Part shown: positions 17,153 to 25,482 of the stretch, piece by piece
Numbering within the stretch: the first letter of the stretch is position 1
Layout: each line of letters starts with the position of its first letter
From: CAWHMS01 sp963830495
GTDB taxonomy: Bacteria > Actinomycetota > Actinomycetes > Propionibacteriales > Nocardioidaceae
Assembly: GCA_963830495.1 (NCBI GenBank)
Contig: CAWHMS010000003.1
Coordinates: forward strand, 496,001 to 560,000
Reading direction: 5' to 3'
DNA: 64,000 nt
Notes under the pieces: model-generated
Told to the model about the DNA's origin: nothing
Seen by the model: only the letters and a program-made list of their open reading frames with translations
The model's database searches: none
Position numbers and translations under genes: made by a program

Positions 17153-17181
17153 TGGGGAACGCTACCGGCGACCGCCGGCCC

Positions 17182-17219
17182 TGCGGTTGACCCGTCACCT
17201 TTCTTGCGGTTGACCCGTC
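17182..17219. repeat. two-unit 23-bp tandem repeat at a convergent gene end
   Basis: The 15-mer TGCGGTTGACCCGTC occurs at 17182-17196 and 17205-17219, period 23 bp, between the stops of TIGR03089 and the ABC ATPase. Parts of it (TTTCTTGCGGTTGA) recur in the longer array at 61045-61141. Confidence 0.7.
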
Positions 17220-17241
17220 TGGCTGTTTGCACCGGCCCGGG

Positions 17242-17994
17242 TCACTCGTCGTCGGTGTCCTCGTCGACGGAGTACTTGAGGTAGTCGACCGCTTCCCGCG
17301 CCGTACCCACGAACGCGGCTCGACCCTTCTCCAGCACGATGCCCTTCTCACACAGGTTGATGACCTGCCTCGGGCTGTGGCTGACGAAGACCATGGTGTG
17401 GCCCTCGTCGCGCAGGCGCTTGATCCGGGCCATGCACTTGCGCTTGAACGGCTGGTCGCCCACGGCCAGCATCTCGTCCATCAAGAAGATGTCGCAGTCG
17501 GTCTCGATGGCGACCGAGAACGCCAGTCGCATGAACATGCCCGACGAGTAGTGCCGCACCTCAGTGTCGAGGAACTGCTCCATCTCGGAGAAGTCCACGA
17601 TCGCGTCGAACTTCCGGTTGATCTCGGCCTCGCTCATGCCGAGGATCGCCCCGTTGAGGAAGACGTTCTCGCGGCCGGTCAGCTCGGGGTGGAAGCCCGC
17701 GCCGACCTCGATCAGGCCGGCGATCCGGCCCCGGGTCCACACCTTGCCCTCGTCGGGGGCCATCACCCCGGAGATGAGCTTGAGCAGCGTGCTCTTGCCT
17801 GACCCGTTCAGGCCCATCAGCCCGATGCTGTCGCCCTCCTCGAGGCGGAAGGACACTCTCTCCAGTGCCTTGAAGGAGCTGACCCGGCGCTCACCTCGAA
17901 GTCCGTCGATGACCAGCCGGCGCAACGTTCGATGTCCGCGCAGCTGGAAGGACTTGGTCACGTCGTCGACGACGACGGCAGTCGTGTCCGCCAT
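17242..17994 (-). CDS. polysaccharide/O-antigen-type ABC exporter ATPase (Wzt/RfbE-like)
   Basis: A 250-residue ATPase of the TagH/Wzt/RfbE group, which exports undecaprenyl- or decaprenyl-linked glycans. Walker A is GLNGSGKST (about residues 63-71), the signature YSSGMFMRL, and Walker B CDIFLMDEMLAVGD, all in the exporter form. IAGLIEVGAGFHPELTGREN is the typical capsule/teichoic-acid transporter block. It lacks the C-terminal carbohydrate-binding domain of some Wzt proteins. Its ATG follows the permease stop with no gap. With glf and the GT2 genes upstream it is the export step of a Galf-type glycan cluster, like Rv3781 of mycobacteria. Confidence 0.92.
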   Translation of the reverse strand: MADTTAVVVDDVTKSFQLRGHRTLRRLVIDGLRGERRVSSFKALERVSFRLEEGDSIGLMGLNGSGKSTLLKLISGVMAPDEGKVWTRGRIAGLIEVGAGFHPELTGRENVFLNGAILGMSEAEINRKFDAIVDFSEMEQFLDTEVRHYSSGMFMRLAFSVAIETDCDIFLMDEMLAVGDQPFKRKCMARIKRLRDEGHTMVFVSHSPRQVINLCEKGIVLEKGRAAFVGTAREAVDYLKYSVDEDTDDE

Positions 17995-18882
17995 TCAGAG
18001 CTGCTCCGCGAACCGGTTCTCGAGGCGAGAGAACACCATCTGGGCGACTCCCAGGAACATGAACCCGACGATCAGCGCGACGCCGCCGCGCAGCCACAGA
18101 TCCGGCGGCAGCTCGGTTACGAGAGCCTCCTTCTTGTGGTCCAGGGTCGGGATCCAGAACGCCCGGTCGTTGAGCAGCACGGCGATGCACAGCGGGCTGG
18201 CCAGGTAGATCTGCTCCACCCAGTAGGACATCTGGTCCCGGACGGCCGAGAAGGGATAGATCATCGGCACAGTCCAGGTGACCACGGTCTGGATCACGTC
18301 GACGATGTTGCCGACGTCGCGGTAGTAGACGTTCCAGGCGCTCAGCAGCAACGCGATGCCGAGGCCCCAGACGGTGACGATCGCGAACGCGAGCATGCCC
18401 GCCGCCACGGCCCCCGGATCAGCCTGCCAGCCGGCCACGATGCACCCGAACACAGCGATCGTGTACATCGGGATCATGTGATACATCGAGACCAGGACCG
18501 AAGCCACCGGGAACATCTCACGCGGCAGATTGATCTTGCGCACCAGGGCCTTGTTCTTGATCACCGACTTCGTCCCGGCGCCGAGACAGTCGGTGAAGAA
18601 CGACACCATGATCATCCCGGCGAAGATGTGCAGCGGGCGATTCTCGAGATTCTTCGGCAACAACAGTCCGATGATCTGCCAGTACACCAGGAAGCGCACG
18701 GCCGGCTTCACATAGGACCACGCCAGTCCGACGGACGAGCCGGAGTACCGGACCCGAAGCTCCTTGCGCACCAGAAGCTTCAGCAGGTACCGCCTCCGGA
18801 AGACATCGGTGAGACCTCCCACCCGTCCCGGATTGACCAGGGGACCGAGGGGATGCTCCTCTTGGCGGACCGTTGTCGTCAC
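17995..18882 (-). CDS. polysaccharide ABC exporter permease (Wzm/RfbD-like)
   Basis: A 295-residue ABC-2 type permease with about six hydrophobic segments (starting near residue 55) and the LVRKINLPREMFPVASVL amphipathic segment typical of polysaccharide exporters. A charged N-terminus of about 45 residues precedes the first helix. The GTG at 18882 overlaps the glf stop (GTGA) and the gene abuts the ATPase, so mutase, permease and ATPase form one translational unit. It is probably the membrane channel for a lipid-linked galactofuranose-containing polymer; that substrate is inferred from the neighbours. Confidence 0.9.
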   Translation of the reverse strand: MTTTVRQEEHPLGPLVNPGRVGGLTDVFRRRYLLKLLVRKELRVRYSGSSVGLAWSYVKPAVRFLVYWQIIGLLLPKNLENRPLHIFAGMIMVSFFTDCLGAGTKSVIKNKALVRKINLPREMFPVASVLVSMYHMIPMYTIAVFGCIVAGWQADPGAVAAGMLAFAIVTVWGLGIALLLSAWNVYYRDVGNIVDVIQTVVTWTVPMIYPFSAVRDQMSYWVEQIYLASPLCIAVLLNDRAFWIPTLDHKKEALVTELPPDLWLRGGVALIVGFMFLGVAQMVFSRLENRFAEQL

Positions 18883-20054
18883 GCGTCGATCCCGCCGCTC
18901 TCGAGGGCGGCCCCGTCGGCGAAGTAGGGGCGCAGCTTGTTGTCGTACATGGACAGGGCCGAACCGATCGCCATGTGCATGTCCAGGTACTTGTAGGTGC
19001 CGAGCCGACCTCCGAAGAGCACCTCCGGCTCCGACTTCGCCAGCTCGCGGTACTGCAGCAGCTTCGCGCGGTCCTCCGCCGTGTTGATCGGGTAGTAGGG
19101 CTCGTCACTCCGGCCGGCGAACCGGGAGTACTCGTGCACGATGACCGTCTTGTCCTTGGGGTACCAGTCCCGCTCGGGGTGGAAGTGCCGGAACTCGTGG
19201 ATGCGGGTCCACGGCACGTCCTCGTCGGCGTAGTTCATCACGGGCGTGCCTTGGAAGTCACCCACGTTCTGCACCGAGACGTCGAGATCGACAGTACGCC
19301 AGGACAGCTCACCCACCGAGTTGCCGAAGTAGGCGTCGAGCGGTCCGGTGTAGACGATCGGCACCTGCCCGACGTACTGGTCTCGCACGTCGAAGAAGTC
19401 GGTGTTGAGACGTACCTCGATGTTGGGGTGGTCGACCATCCGCTCCAGCCACGCCGTGTAGCCGTCGACCGGCAGTCCTTCGTACTTGTCGTTGAAGTAG
19501 CGGTTGTCGAAGTTGTAGCGCACCGGCAGCCGGCTGAAGATCGCCGGATCGAGCTCCTTCGGGTCGGTCTGCCACTGCTTGAGTGTGTAGCCGCGGAAGA
19601 ACGCCTCGTACAGCGGACGGCCGACCAGTGAGATGCCCTTCTCCTCCAGGTTCTGGGCGTCGGCGCTGTCGATCTCTCCGGCCTGCTCGGCGACCATGGC
19701 CCGCGCCTCGTCGGGGGACATCGCCTTGCCGAAGTACTCGCAGATGGTGCCCAGGTTGACCGGCATCGGGTAGACGCGGCCCCGGAAGATCGTGAACACC
19801 CGGTGCTGGTACGGCGTGAACGCCGTGAACCGGTTGACGTACTCCCAGACGCGGCCGTTGGAGGTGTGGAAGAGGTGCGCGCCGTACTTGTGGACCTCGA
19901 TGCCCGTCTCAGGCTCAGCCTCGCTGTAGGCGTTGCCGCCTACGTGGTAGCGACGATCGAGCACGAGCACCTTCAGACCCAGGTCGGTGGCGCAGCGTTC
20001 TGCGATGGTGAGTCCGAACAGACCTGAGCCCACGACGACAAGATCAACGTTCAC
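18879..20054 (-). CDS. glf: UDP-galactopyranose mutase
   Basis: A 391-residue FAD enzyme that converts UDP-galactopyranose to UDP-galactofuranose. It has the dinucleotide motif VVGSGLFGLTIAE, the LDRRYHVGGNAYSE block, and YGAHLFHTSNGRVWEYVN near residues 58-75. Later FRGYTLKQW, RLPVRYNFDNRYFNDKYEGLP and the FAD/substrate region with conserved Arg and Tyr follow. I chose GTG at 20054, which has AGGAG five bases upstream; longer in-frame starts would add non-homologous residues. It heads the glf-permease-ATPase unit and implies that this organism makes Galf. Confidence 0.96.
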   Translation of the reverse strand: MNVDLVVVGSGLFGLTIAERCATDLGLKVLVLDRRYHVGGNAYSEAEPETGIEVHKYGAHLFHTSNGRVWEYVNRFTAFTPYQHRVFTIFRGRVYPMPVNLGTICEYFGKAMSPDEARAMVAEQAGEIDSADAQNLEEKGISLVGRPLYEAFFRGYTLKQWQTDPKELDPAIFSRLPVRYNFDNRYFNDKYEGLPVDGYTAWLERMVDHPNIEVRLNTDFFDVRDQYVGQVPIVYTGPLDAYFGNSVGELSWRTVDLDVSVQNVGDFQGTPVMNYADEDVPWTRIHEFRHFHPERDWYPKDKTVIVHEYSRFAGRSDEPYYPINTAEDRAKLLQYRELAKSEPEVLFGGRLGTYKYLDMHMAIGSALSMYDNKLRPYFADGAALESGGIDA

Positions 20055-20238
20055 ATACGCTCCTGCTGTTGGACGCCTGACTGCGAGCCGGACAAATTCT
20101 ACGACCAGCGGGCGTCGCCCTCTGCGCACGCGCCGGGTGGAGGTAGCACAACTCACACCGGAGCGATGACCTGGTGCCACCCTCCCAGCGCCAAACGCTC
20201 GCGCCACGCGGCACCTGCGGGGGTTCCGGACGCGTGTC

Positions 20239-21078
20239 TCAGTCCGGGTGGCTGCCACTGCGACGCGCGATCAGTTGGCGGTACGCCGTGCGCCGGATGC
20301 GTTCCGGCACCAGCCGGTAGCCACCCCTGATCACGAGATTGCGGAGGAACTGGGTTCGGGTGGTGAAGCCGAGCCGCCGAAGCTCGCGCTGCAACCTCCA
20401 TTCCGACTTGAGCATCGCAATGCCACCGCGTCGGGCGTACGCTCCGGCACCCACCCGGTACAGGACCAACGGCTCCGCGACGTTGGCGACGGAGACGCCC
20501 TGACCGATCATCCGCGCGAACAGCAGGTAGTCCTCCATCAGCGCGAGGTGCCGGTATCCGCCGGCCCGCTCCACGGCGGAGCGTCGATAGACGACCGTGG
20601 GGTGGTTGAACGGCTGCGCGAAGCGTGCATACCGAACGATCTCGGCAGGGTCGACCGGCGGTACTCGAGAGCCGACGATGTCGTCGGCGTCACGGCCGAA
20701 CTCGAGCAGCGCGGAGCCCACCAGGTCGACGCCGTCCTCGACGATGGGCAGTTGCACCGCGAAGCGCTGGGGCAGCGCGATGTCGTCGGCGTCCATCCGG
20801 GCGACGATGTCGTGCGCACACGCGGCGAGCCCTCGATCGAGGGCGACCCCGAGCCCGACGTTCTCCTCGAGGTCGAGGAGCGTGACCGGACAGGGCGCTT
20901 CGGCCAACAGCTCGTTGATGGCGTCGCGCAACGGCTCCGGCACCGGCCCGTCCTGCACCAACACGACGTCGTCCGGCGGCCTGGTCTGATCGTGCACGAC
21001 CGAGTGGAAGGCGTGCCGGAGATGCGCCGCGTCGTCGCGCGCCCACACGCTCATGAGGAGGCTGAACTTCTCAGCCAC
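20239..21078 (-). CDS. glycosyltransferase family 2 (AmsE-like)
   Basis: A 279-residue GT2 enzyme: SLLMSVWARDDAAHLRHAF at the N-terminus, VLVQDGPVPEPLRDAI, the VARMDADDIALPQRF acidic motif (about residues 90-105), and YRRSAVERAGGYRH plus MEDYLLFARM further on. The pattern is that of AmsE-type transferases in exopolysaccharide clusters. GTG at 21078 gives the natural N-terminus and overlaps the upstream GT2 gene by eight bases. 184 bp separate it from glf. It probably adds one sugar of the exported glycan. Donor unknown. Confidence 0.88.
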   Translation of the reverse strand: MAEKFSLLMSVWARDDAAHLRHAFHSVVHDQTRPPDDVVLVQDGPVPEPLRDAINELLAEAPCPVTLLDLEENVGLGVALDRGLAACAHDIVARMDADDIALPQRFAVQLPIVEDGVDLVGSALLEFGRDADDIVGSRVPPVDPAEIVRYARFAQPFNHPTVVYRRSAVERAGGYRHLALMEDYLLFARMIGQGVSVANVAEPLVLYRVGAGAYARRGGIAMLKSEWRLQRELRRLGFTTRTQFLRNLVIRGGYRLVPERIRRTAYRQLIARRSGSHPD

Positions 21079-22000
21079 CGGCTTCGCCTCTCGTCGCCTC
21101 GTCGATGATGACGTCGGTCGGCCGCGGTGCGCTACGGATGCCGGCGACAAGCCCACGCCACAACTGCCTGAGCAGGGTGCGCCGATCGTCGGATCTCACC
21201 ATCGTCCGGGCCCAGCGCCGCACCGTCGACCCGCCGTACACGAGCTTGTCGCGTGGCCCCAGGCCGCGCGACCGGCTGAACAGCCAGACCTTGTTGCGCA
21301 CCTCGTAGAAGAACCGCTCACCAGGGTCGGCGTCCGTGGCGCCATACGTCGCTGTCCTGTGTACGGCAACCGATGCCGGGCAGTAGAGCGCTACCCGGTC
21401 ACGGGCAAGACGCGTGGTGTACTCGAAGTCGTCGTTCCAGAGGAAGTAGTCGGCCACCGGCAGCCCGCGTTCGCGGACGGTTGCGGCATCGACCAGCAGC
21501 GAGACGAACGACGCCGACCGGATCGGCACGCATCCGACGCCGGCTGCAGCCGACCGCTCCGCGGCGCGCATGCCCGGCTTGGGCCGCGGCGTGTTCATCG
21601 GGTGATCCCTGCCGTCTGTCCACACCACCCGCGAGGCGACGACGGCAGGGGCCGGACCCGGGTAGTGCTCGCGCGCCGTGAGGAGTCCTGCCAGCCCGTC
21701 GGATTGCGGCACGGTGTCGTCGTCCATCAACCAGATCGCGTTCCCGCCCAGCGACAGCGCGCGGTCGATCCCGATCGCGAAACCCCCTGCACCGCCGGTG
21801 TTGTAGGTCGTACGGACGACGTCGACGTCGGGGAAGCCGGCTGTCAGCAGCTGCGCGGTCCCGTCGTCGGACGCGTTGTCGACGACCACCACGTGGTCCG
21901 GCGGCCGGGACTGACCCTGGACAGCGCGCAGGGACTCCTCGAGCAGGTCACGGCGGTTCCAGGTGACGACGACAGCGACGACGCAGTCCTCAGCTGCCAT
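21071..22000 (-). CDS. glycosyltransferase family 2, GlfT1-like
   Basis: A 309-residue GT2 protein. It has VVVTWNRRDLLEESLRAV at the N-terminus, VVDNASDDG, the TGGAGGFAIGIDRAL loop, and the acidic motif IWLMDDDTVP. It also has FLWNDDFEYTTRL and ERFFYEVRNKVWLFSR toward the C-terminus. Several of these (GGAGGFA, WLxDDD, ERFF-YxxRN) match my recollection of mycobacterial galactofuranosyltransferase GlfT1, which starts galactan. With glf and the exporter next to it, an initiating Galf-transferase role is a reasonable inference. ATG at 22000 is chosen because upstream residues are not GT2-like. Confidence 0.87.
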   Translation of the reverse strand: MAAEDCVVAVVVTWNRRDLLEESLRAVQGQSRPPDHVVVVDNASDDGTAQLLTAGFPDVDVVRTTYNTGGAGGFAIGIDRALSLGGNAIWLMDDDTVPQSDGLAGLLTAREHYPGPAPAVVASRVVWTDGRDHPMNTPRPKPGMRAAERSAAAGVGCVPIRSASFVSLLVDAATVRERGLPVADYFLWNDDFEYTTRLARDRVALYCPASVAVHRTATYGATDADPGERFFYEVRNKVWLFSRSRGLGPRDKLVYGGSTVRRWARTMVRSDDRRTLLRQLWRGLVAGIRSAPRPTDVIIDEATRGEAGG

Positions 22001-22074
22001 CACTGCGCGTCTCCCTGCTCGTCGTCTCCGCCGCGGCTTATCGTAGGTCCTGGCCGGCCGGTGGACGGCACAGG

Positions 22075-23508
22075 TCAGCAGGCGCCGGCCAGGTCTCCGC
22101 TGACATTGGCGTCGGTCTTTCCCTTGCGACCACCCCGGCGGTCGTCGCCTTGCTGCTCCGTGCCACCCGAGCCGTTGTCCTTCGCCTCGGACTTCTCGAT
22201 CGCGTCCGCGACCATCGTCCTGATCTGGCGCCACTTCGGATCGCTGGTGTTGATCCTCGGCGGGACGAAGGAGACCGAGCTCACCGGCAGCGACTTCGCT
22301 CTCAGCGTGAGCTGGACGAAGGTCGCGATCTCACCCCGCGGGATCGAGGTGGCGATCACCTCCTTCCCTGCTGCCGCGATGTCCCCGAACTGGGTCACGA
22401 CAGTGGCGGGGTCGAGCTGCTGGAGCATGGCGTTCATCACGCACTTCTGTCGAGCCATGCGCGAGTAGTCGTCGGACGTGGCCCGGCTGCGCGCGTACCA
22501 CAGCGTCTCGAAGCCGTCGAGATGCTGACGGCCCGGCTCGATCCAGCCAGTGATGTCGCCGCCGACGCCACCGATGGGGATCCGTTCTCCGACCTTGATG
22601 TCGATCCCACCCACGGCATCTACGAGCCGACGGAAGCCGCTGAGGTCGACGATCACGTGATAATTGACCTCGAGCCCGGTGATCTCCTCGACGGCTTCCG
22701 TGGTGGCCGCGATGCCGGGGTCGTCGACCCCGGGGTAGAGCTCCGCGTGATCGTTCGCCCAGGTGTTGACGGCATTCAGGTAGCAGCCTTCGCAGTCGAA
22801 ACCGCGGGGGAACTCGTCGCGCATCGGTGAGTCTTCGGGAAAGGGCACGTTGGCCAGGTTGCGCGGCATGCCGATCAGCACCGTGCGGCCGGTGTCTTGG
22901 TCGATGCTTGCGAGGGTAATGCTGTCCGGCCGCAGGCCATCCCTGGCGCGGCCTGCGTCGCCGCCCAGCAGCAGCACGTTGTAGCGCCCGCCGGATGCCT
23001 CGGTCGAGCCGCCGGCAGCGAACACAGCTCCGAGGAAGTCGTTCTGTACGGCGACCACGTGACTGGCGTAGAGCAGGCCCCCGGACAGCGAGAAGCACAG
23101 CACCCCGTTGACGGCCGTGAGCACCAGTCGATGCCGTTGTGCCAGCGACATCGGATCCGCGATCCGCCAGGCGTCGATGACGAGGGCGGCCCAGAGCACG
23201 GCGTACACGACCAACGCGACGCGCAGCGCGGCGAGGAACCAGCTCTGCGTGCTCAGGTCGATCAGGGTCGTCGGCCACCACAGCGCCATCACCACCATCG
23301 TGATCACACCGGCCAGAGCCGCGGCGAAGCAGCGGATCGCGATCCGCCCCAGCCGTCGGTTGCCGGCCGCCACCTGCGCGCTACCCGGCAGCAGCACCGT
23401 CATCGCCATCAGCACCAGTGCCCGCCGGAAGCGCACGCGGGTCGACCCCGGCAGCGCGTGGGACGCGTCCAGCGATGCCGCCGTGACCGGCGGCAGGGCG
23501 GCAGTCAT
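22075..23508 (-). CDS. LytR-CpsA-Psr (LCP) family protein
   Basis: A 477-residue protein with several N-terminal membrane segments (about residues 20-135) and an extracellular LCP domain. The domain shows DSITLASIDQDTGRTVLIGMPRNL, GCYLNAVNTWA, VDAVGGIDIKV and WYARSRATSDDYSRMARQK. The Arg/Asp residues bind the polyprenyl-pyrophosphate headgroup. LCP enzymes ligate wall glycans such as arabinogalactan or teichoic acids to peptidoglycan. ATG 23508 is used; GTG 23523 is possible. An MtrA-like box lies just upstream, and the gene is divergent from a second LCP gene. It could attach the Galf-type glycan made by the adjacent cluster. Confidence 0.9.
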   Translation of the reverse strand: MTAALPPVTAASLDASHALPGSTRVRFRRALVLMAMTVLLPGSAQVAAGNRRLGRIAIRCFAAALAGVITMVVMALWWPTTLIDLSTQSWFLAALRVALVVYAVLWAALVIDAWRIADPMSLAQRHRLVLTAVNGVLCFSLSGGLLYASHVVAVQNDFLGAVFAAGGSTEASGGRYNVLLLGGDAGRARDGLRPDSITLASIDQDTGRTVLIGMPRNLANVPFPEDSPMRDEFPRGFDCEGCYLNAVNTWANDHAELYPGVDDPGIAATTEAVEEITGLEVNYHVIVDLSGFRRLVDAVGGIDIKVGERIPIGGVGGDITGWIEPGRQHLDGFETLWYARSRATSDDYSRMARQKCVMNAMLQQLDPATVVTQFGDIAAAGKEVIATSIPRGEIATFVQLTLRAKSLPVSSVSFVPPRINTSDPKWRQIRTMVADAIEKSEAKDNGSGGTEQQGDDRRGGRKGKTDANVSGDLAGAC

Positions 23509-23525
23509 GGGGCTCAGTATCACCA

Positions 23526-23540
23526 GTCACATCAGTCACA
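23526..23540. promoter_or_regulatory. MtrA-like direct-repeat box between two LCP genes
   Basis: The plus strand reads GTCACA-TCA-GTCACA, a direct repeat of a hexamer with a 3-bp spacer, as I recall for the MtrA response regulator of mycobacteria. It ends 17 bp upstream of the minus-strand LCP start and about 100 bp upstream of the plus-strand LCP start. The same 15-mer is found at 55714-55728. Confidence 0.5.
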
Positions 23541-23628
23541 CAGGTTCCGACCCGCCGTGCGGCTACCGAGCAGATCCGGTCAACTCCGGCACGGGCGCGT
23601 GCTGTGCATGGCCCCGCGTACGGCCAGG

Positions 23629-23634
23629 TACCTT
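23629..23634 (+). promoter_or_regulatory. -10 element of the plus-strand LCP gene (leaderless)
   Basis: TACCTT ends six bases before the ATG at 23641. This supports that start against longer in-frame alternatives that would cross the divergent LCP gene. Confidence 0.45.
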
Positions 23635-23640
23635 GATGCG

Positions 23641-25014
23641 ATGGCCGACAAGCCGCATCCCGACGATCCACGCTTCGACTGGCTGTACGGCGGCCAGTCG
23701 GGTGGGGATCGCCCAGACCCGGACGAGACCCAGCGCATCCCGACCGGGGACCAGGCCGGGCCGGGCCAGTCAGGCGGCGGGGCACCGGGAGCGCGTCCCG
23801 AGGGTTCGGATCCGGGTCGGCCCGGTCCCGAGCCGACCCGGGTGTTCGGGCCGGCAGGTCAGACCCAGCCCCCACCCTCCGGTCCCGGCCCGGAGTCCCC
23901 GCCACCGTCATTCGGTGGCACCTATGCCTCCCCGCCGCCGCAGCAACCCCCGTCGGGTCAGGGTCGCTCCAGATCCGAGACGCGCAGTGGCCAGTCGCCT
24001 CCAGGCCCGCCACCGGGCGCGGCACGTCCCGCCCGGCCACCCGGGCGGCCCAAGAAGAAGCGCAACTGGTGGCTTCGCGGGGTTCTGCTTTTCCTGCTGG
24101 CGTGGATCGCCTTCCTCGTCCTCGTGCCGGTCTACGCGTACTCGCAGGTGAGCAAGGTCGACGCCGAGCCCGACGGTGATCGCCCAGAGGACACGGACGG
24201 CACGACGTACCTGCTCGTCGGGTCCGACAGTCGCGAGGGGCTGTCCGCTGAGGAGAGGCAGCGGCTCGGCACGGGCCAGGCCGAGGGCGAGCGCACCGAC
24301 ACCCTCATCCTGCTGCACGTGCCCTCTGGTGACGGGCCGAACCTGGTGCTGTCGATCCCCCGGGACTCACTCGTCGAGATCCCGGGGCACGGGGAGAACA
24401 AGATCAACGCAGCCTACGGCCTCGGCGGCCCCGAGCTGCTGGTCGAGACGGTCGAGAGCTCGACCAGCATCCATGTCGACAACTACATCGAGATCGGCTT
24501 CGGCGGCTTCGTCGATCTGGTCGACGCTGTGGGGGGCATCGAGGTCTGCCCGGAGGAGGCCATCAACGACCCGAAGGCCGGCGCACTGAAGCTCGACGCT
24601 GGGTGCCAGGACGTCGACGGGATCACGGCGCTCGGATACTCCCGCTCCCGTGCCTTCGCCAACGGTGACATCGGCCGAGCCGAGCACCAGCGTGAGGTCA
24701 TCTCGGCCGTCGGCAGCGAGGCCGTGAGCTGGCAGAGCGTTGTCCTTCCGTGGCGCTACTGGTCGTTGAACATGTCAGCGGCGGACACGCTGCGAGTCGG
24801 CGAGAACGTCGGCCCGATCGACCTGGCGCGCTTCGGCTGGGCCATGGCCCATTCGGGTGGCGGGGATGCCAAGCGCTGTGTCGTGCCGTACTCCGACCTC
24901 GGTGCGTCCACCTCGGCCGGCTCCGCCGTGATCTGGGACGAACAACGGGCGGAGGCGGTGTTCGCAGCCGTCCGCGACGACGACACGGCATCAGCCGAAT
25001 GTTCGCAGCGGTGA
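23641..25014 (+). CDS. LytR-CpsA-Psr (LCP) family protein with Pro/Gly-rich N-terminus
   Basis: A 457-residue LCP protein. The first 140 residues are Pro/Gly/Gln-rich and probably cytoplasmic, followed by one membrane helix (about 147-166, GVLLFLLAWIAFLVLVPVYA). The LCP domain shows TYLLVGSDSREGL, RTDTLILLHVPSGDGPNLVLSIPRDSLVEI, INAAYGLGGPELLVETVE, VDAVGGIEVC and GYSRSRAFANGDIGRAEHQ. Two cysteines (EVCPEE and AGCQDV) may form a disulfide. It is predicted to transfer wall glycan to peptidoglycan outside the membrane. It diverges from the other LCP gene with an MtrA-like site between them. Confidence 0.9.
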   Translation: MADKPHPDDPRFDWLYGGQSGGDRPDPDETQRIPTGDQAGPGQSGGGAPGARPEGSDPGRPGPEPTRVFGPAGQTQPPPSGPGPESPPPSFGGTYASPPPQQPPSGQGRSRSETRSGQSPPGPPPGAARPARPPGRPKKKRNWWLRGVLLFLLAWIAFLVLVPVYAYSQVSKVDAEPDGDRPEDTDGTTYLLVGSDSREGLSAEERQRLGTGQAEGERTDTLILLHVPSGDGPNLVLSIPRDSLVEIPGHGENKINAAYGLGGPELLVETVESSTSIHVDNYIEIGFGGFVDLVDAVGGIEVCPEEAINDPKAGALKLDAGCQDVDGITALGYSRSRAFANGDIGRAEHQREVISAVGSEAVSWQSVVLPWRYWSLNMSAADTLRVGENVGPIDLARFGWAMAHSGGGDAKRCVVPYSDLGASTSAGSAVIWDEQRAEAVFAAVRDDDTASAECSQR

Positions 25015-25056
25015 CGCCGCTGCCGTGGGCAGCAACCCGTGCCCGCAGCCGGCGTC
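25013..25056. terminator. possible bidirectional terminator between convergent genes
   Basis: GACGCCG and CGGCGTC, with inner GTGGGCA and TGCCCGC, can form an interrupted stem between the LCP stop and the stop of the small gene at 25090. No T-tract is present; moderate support only. Confidence 0.35.
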
Positions 25057-25089
25057 AGCGGCATCCTCTGATCGGAAAGTCGCGGCCGC

Positions 25090-25293
25090 TCACTCCGGGA
25101 TGCTCACCACCTCGACGATCGGAATCCCCATCTCCGTGAGGAAGTTGAGCACCCCACTCAGCTCCTCCTGGTCGCGCAGCTCACCGGTGAGCGTGGTGTG
25201 TGCGGGCACCACGACGGACTTGAGCTGAGGGAAGGCCGACAGCAGCTCATCGGAGAGCTCTGCATCGACCCTGATCAGATAGTTGCTCATCAT
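25090..25293 (-). CDS. small protein of unknown function (67 aa)
   Basis: A 67-residue acidic protein, MMSNYLIRVDAELSDELLSA to VEVVSIPE. It has no Cys, signal peptide or membrane segment. It looks like an alpha/beta domain in which a strand YLIRVDAEL, a helix and VVVPAHTTLTGEL alternate. Codon use and the alternating pattern suggest a real gene, and I recall similar short proteins in other actinobacteria without a named function. Start could be either of two adjacent ATGs. It converges with the LCP gene and diverges from the LAL regulator. Confidence 0.6.
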   Translation of the reverse strand: MMSNYLIRVDAELSDELLSAFPQLKSVVVPAHTTLTGELRDQEELSGVLNFLTEMGIPIVEVVSIPE

Positions 25294-25482
25294 CGGCCCA
25301 CACCCTGGTTCGCGCCTGGCATGAGCATGCCGCGCCAGGGCTGGTCCGACTTCCCCCGCTTCGGGCGAGATGGCGATATGGTCACGGCGGGAGAGGGTTT
25401 GCTAGGGCGTCGCCCGCCGTGCTCGGAGTGTGACTCATGAGCTGCCGCGCAGGCGCGGCCCGGCTGCCGGAAAGGTCAGCTC
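25294..25482. other. 189-bp intergenic region with no recognised element
   Basis: It separates the divergent small gene and the LAL regulator. The only clear signal is GGAAAGG seven bases before the ATG at 25483. I saw no consensus promoter or repeat. Confidence 0.4.

Noticed and set aside
20055..20238. Longer N-terminus of UDP-galactopyranose mutase
   Set aside because: The in-frame extension is Arg-rich and not conserved; GTG 20054 has AGGAG at the right distance.
22897..23640. N-terminal extension of the plus-strand LCP gene
   Set aside because: It runs antisense across the divergent LCP gene and the MtrA-like box; the leaderless -10 and the natural MADKPHPD start at 23641 are better.
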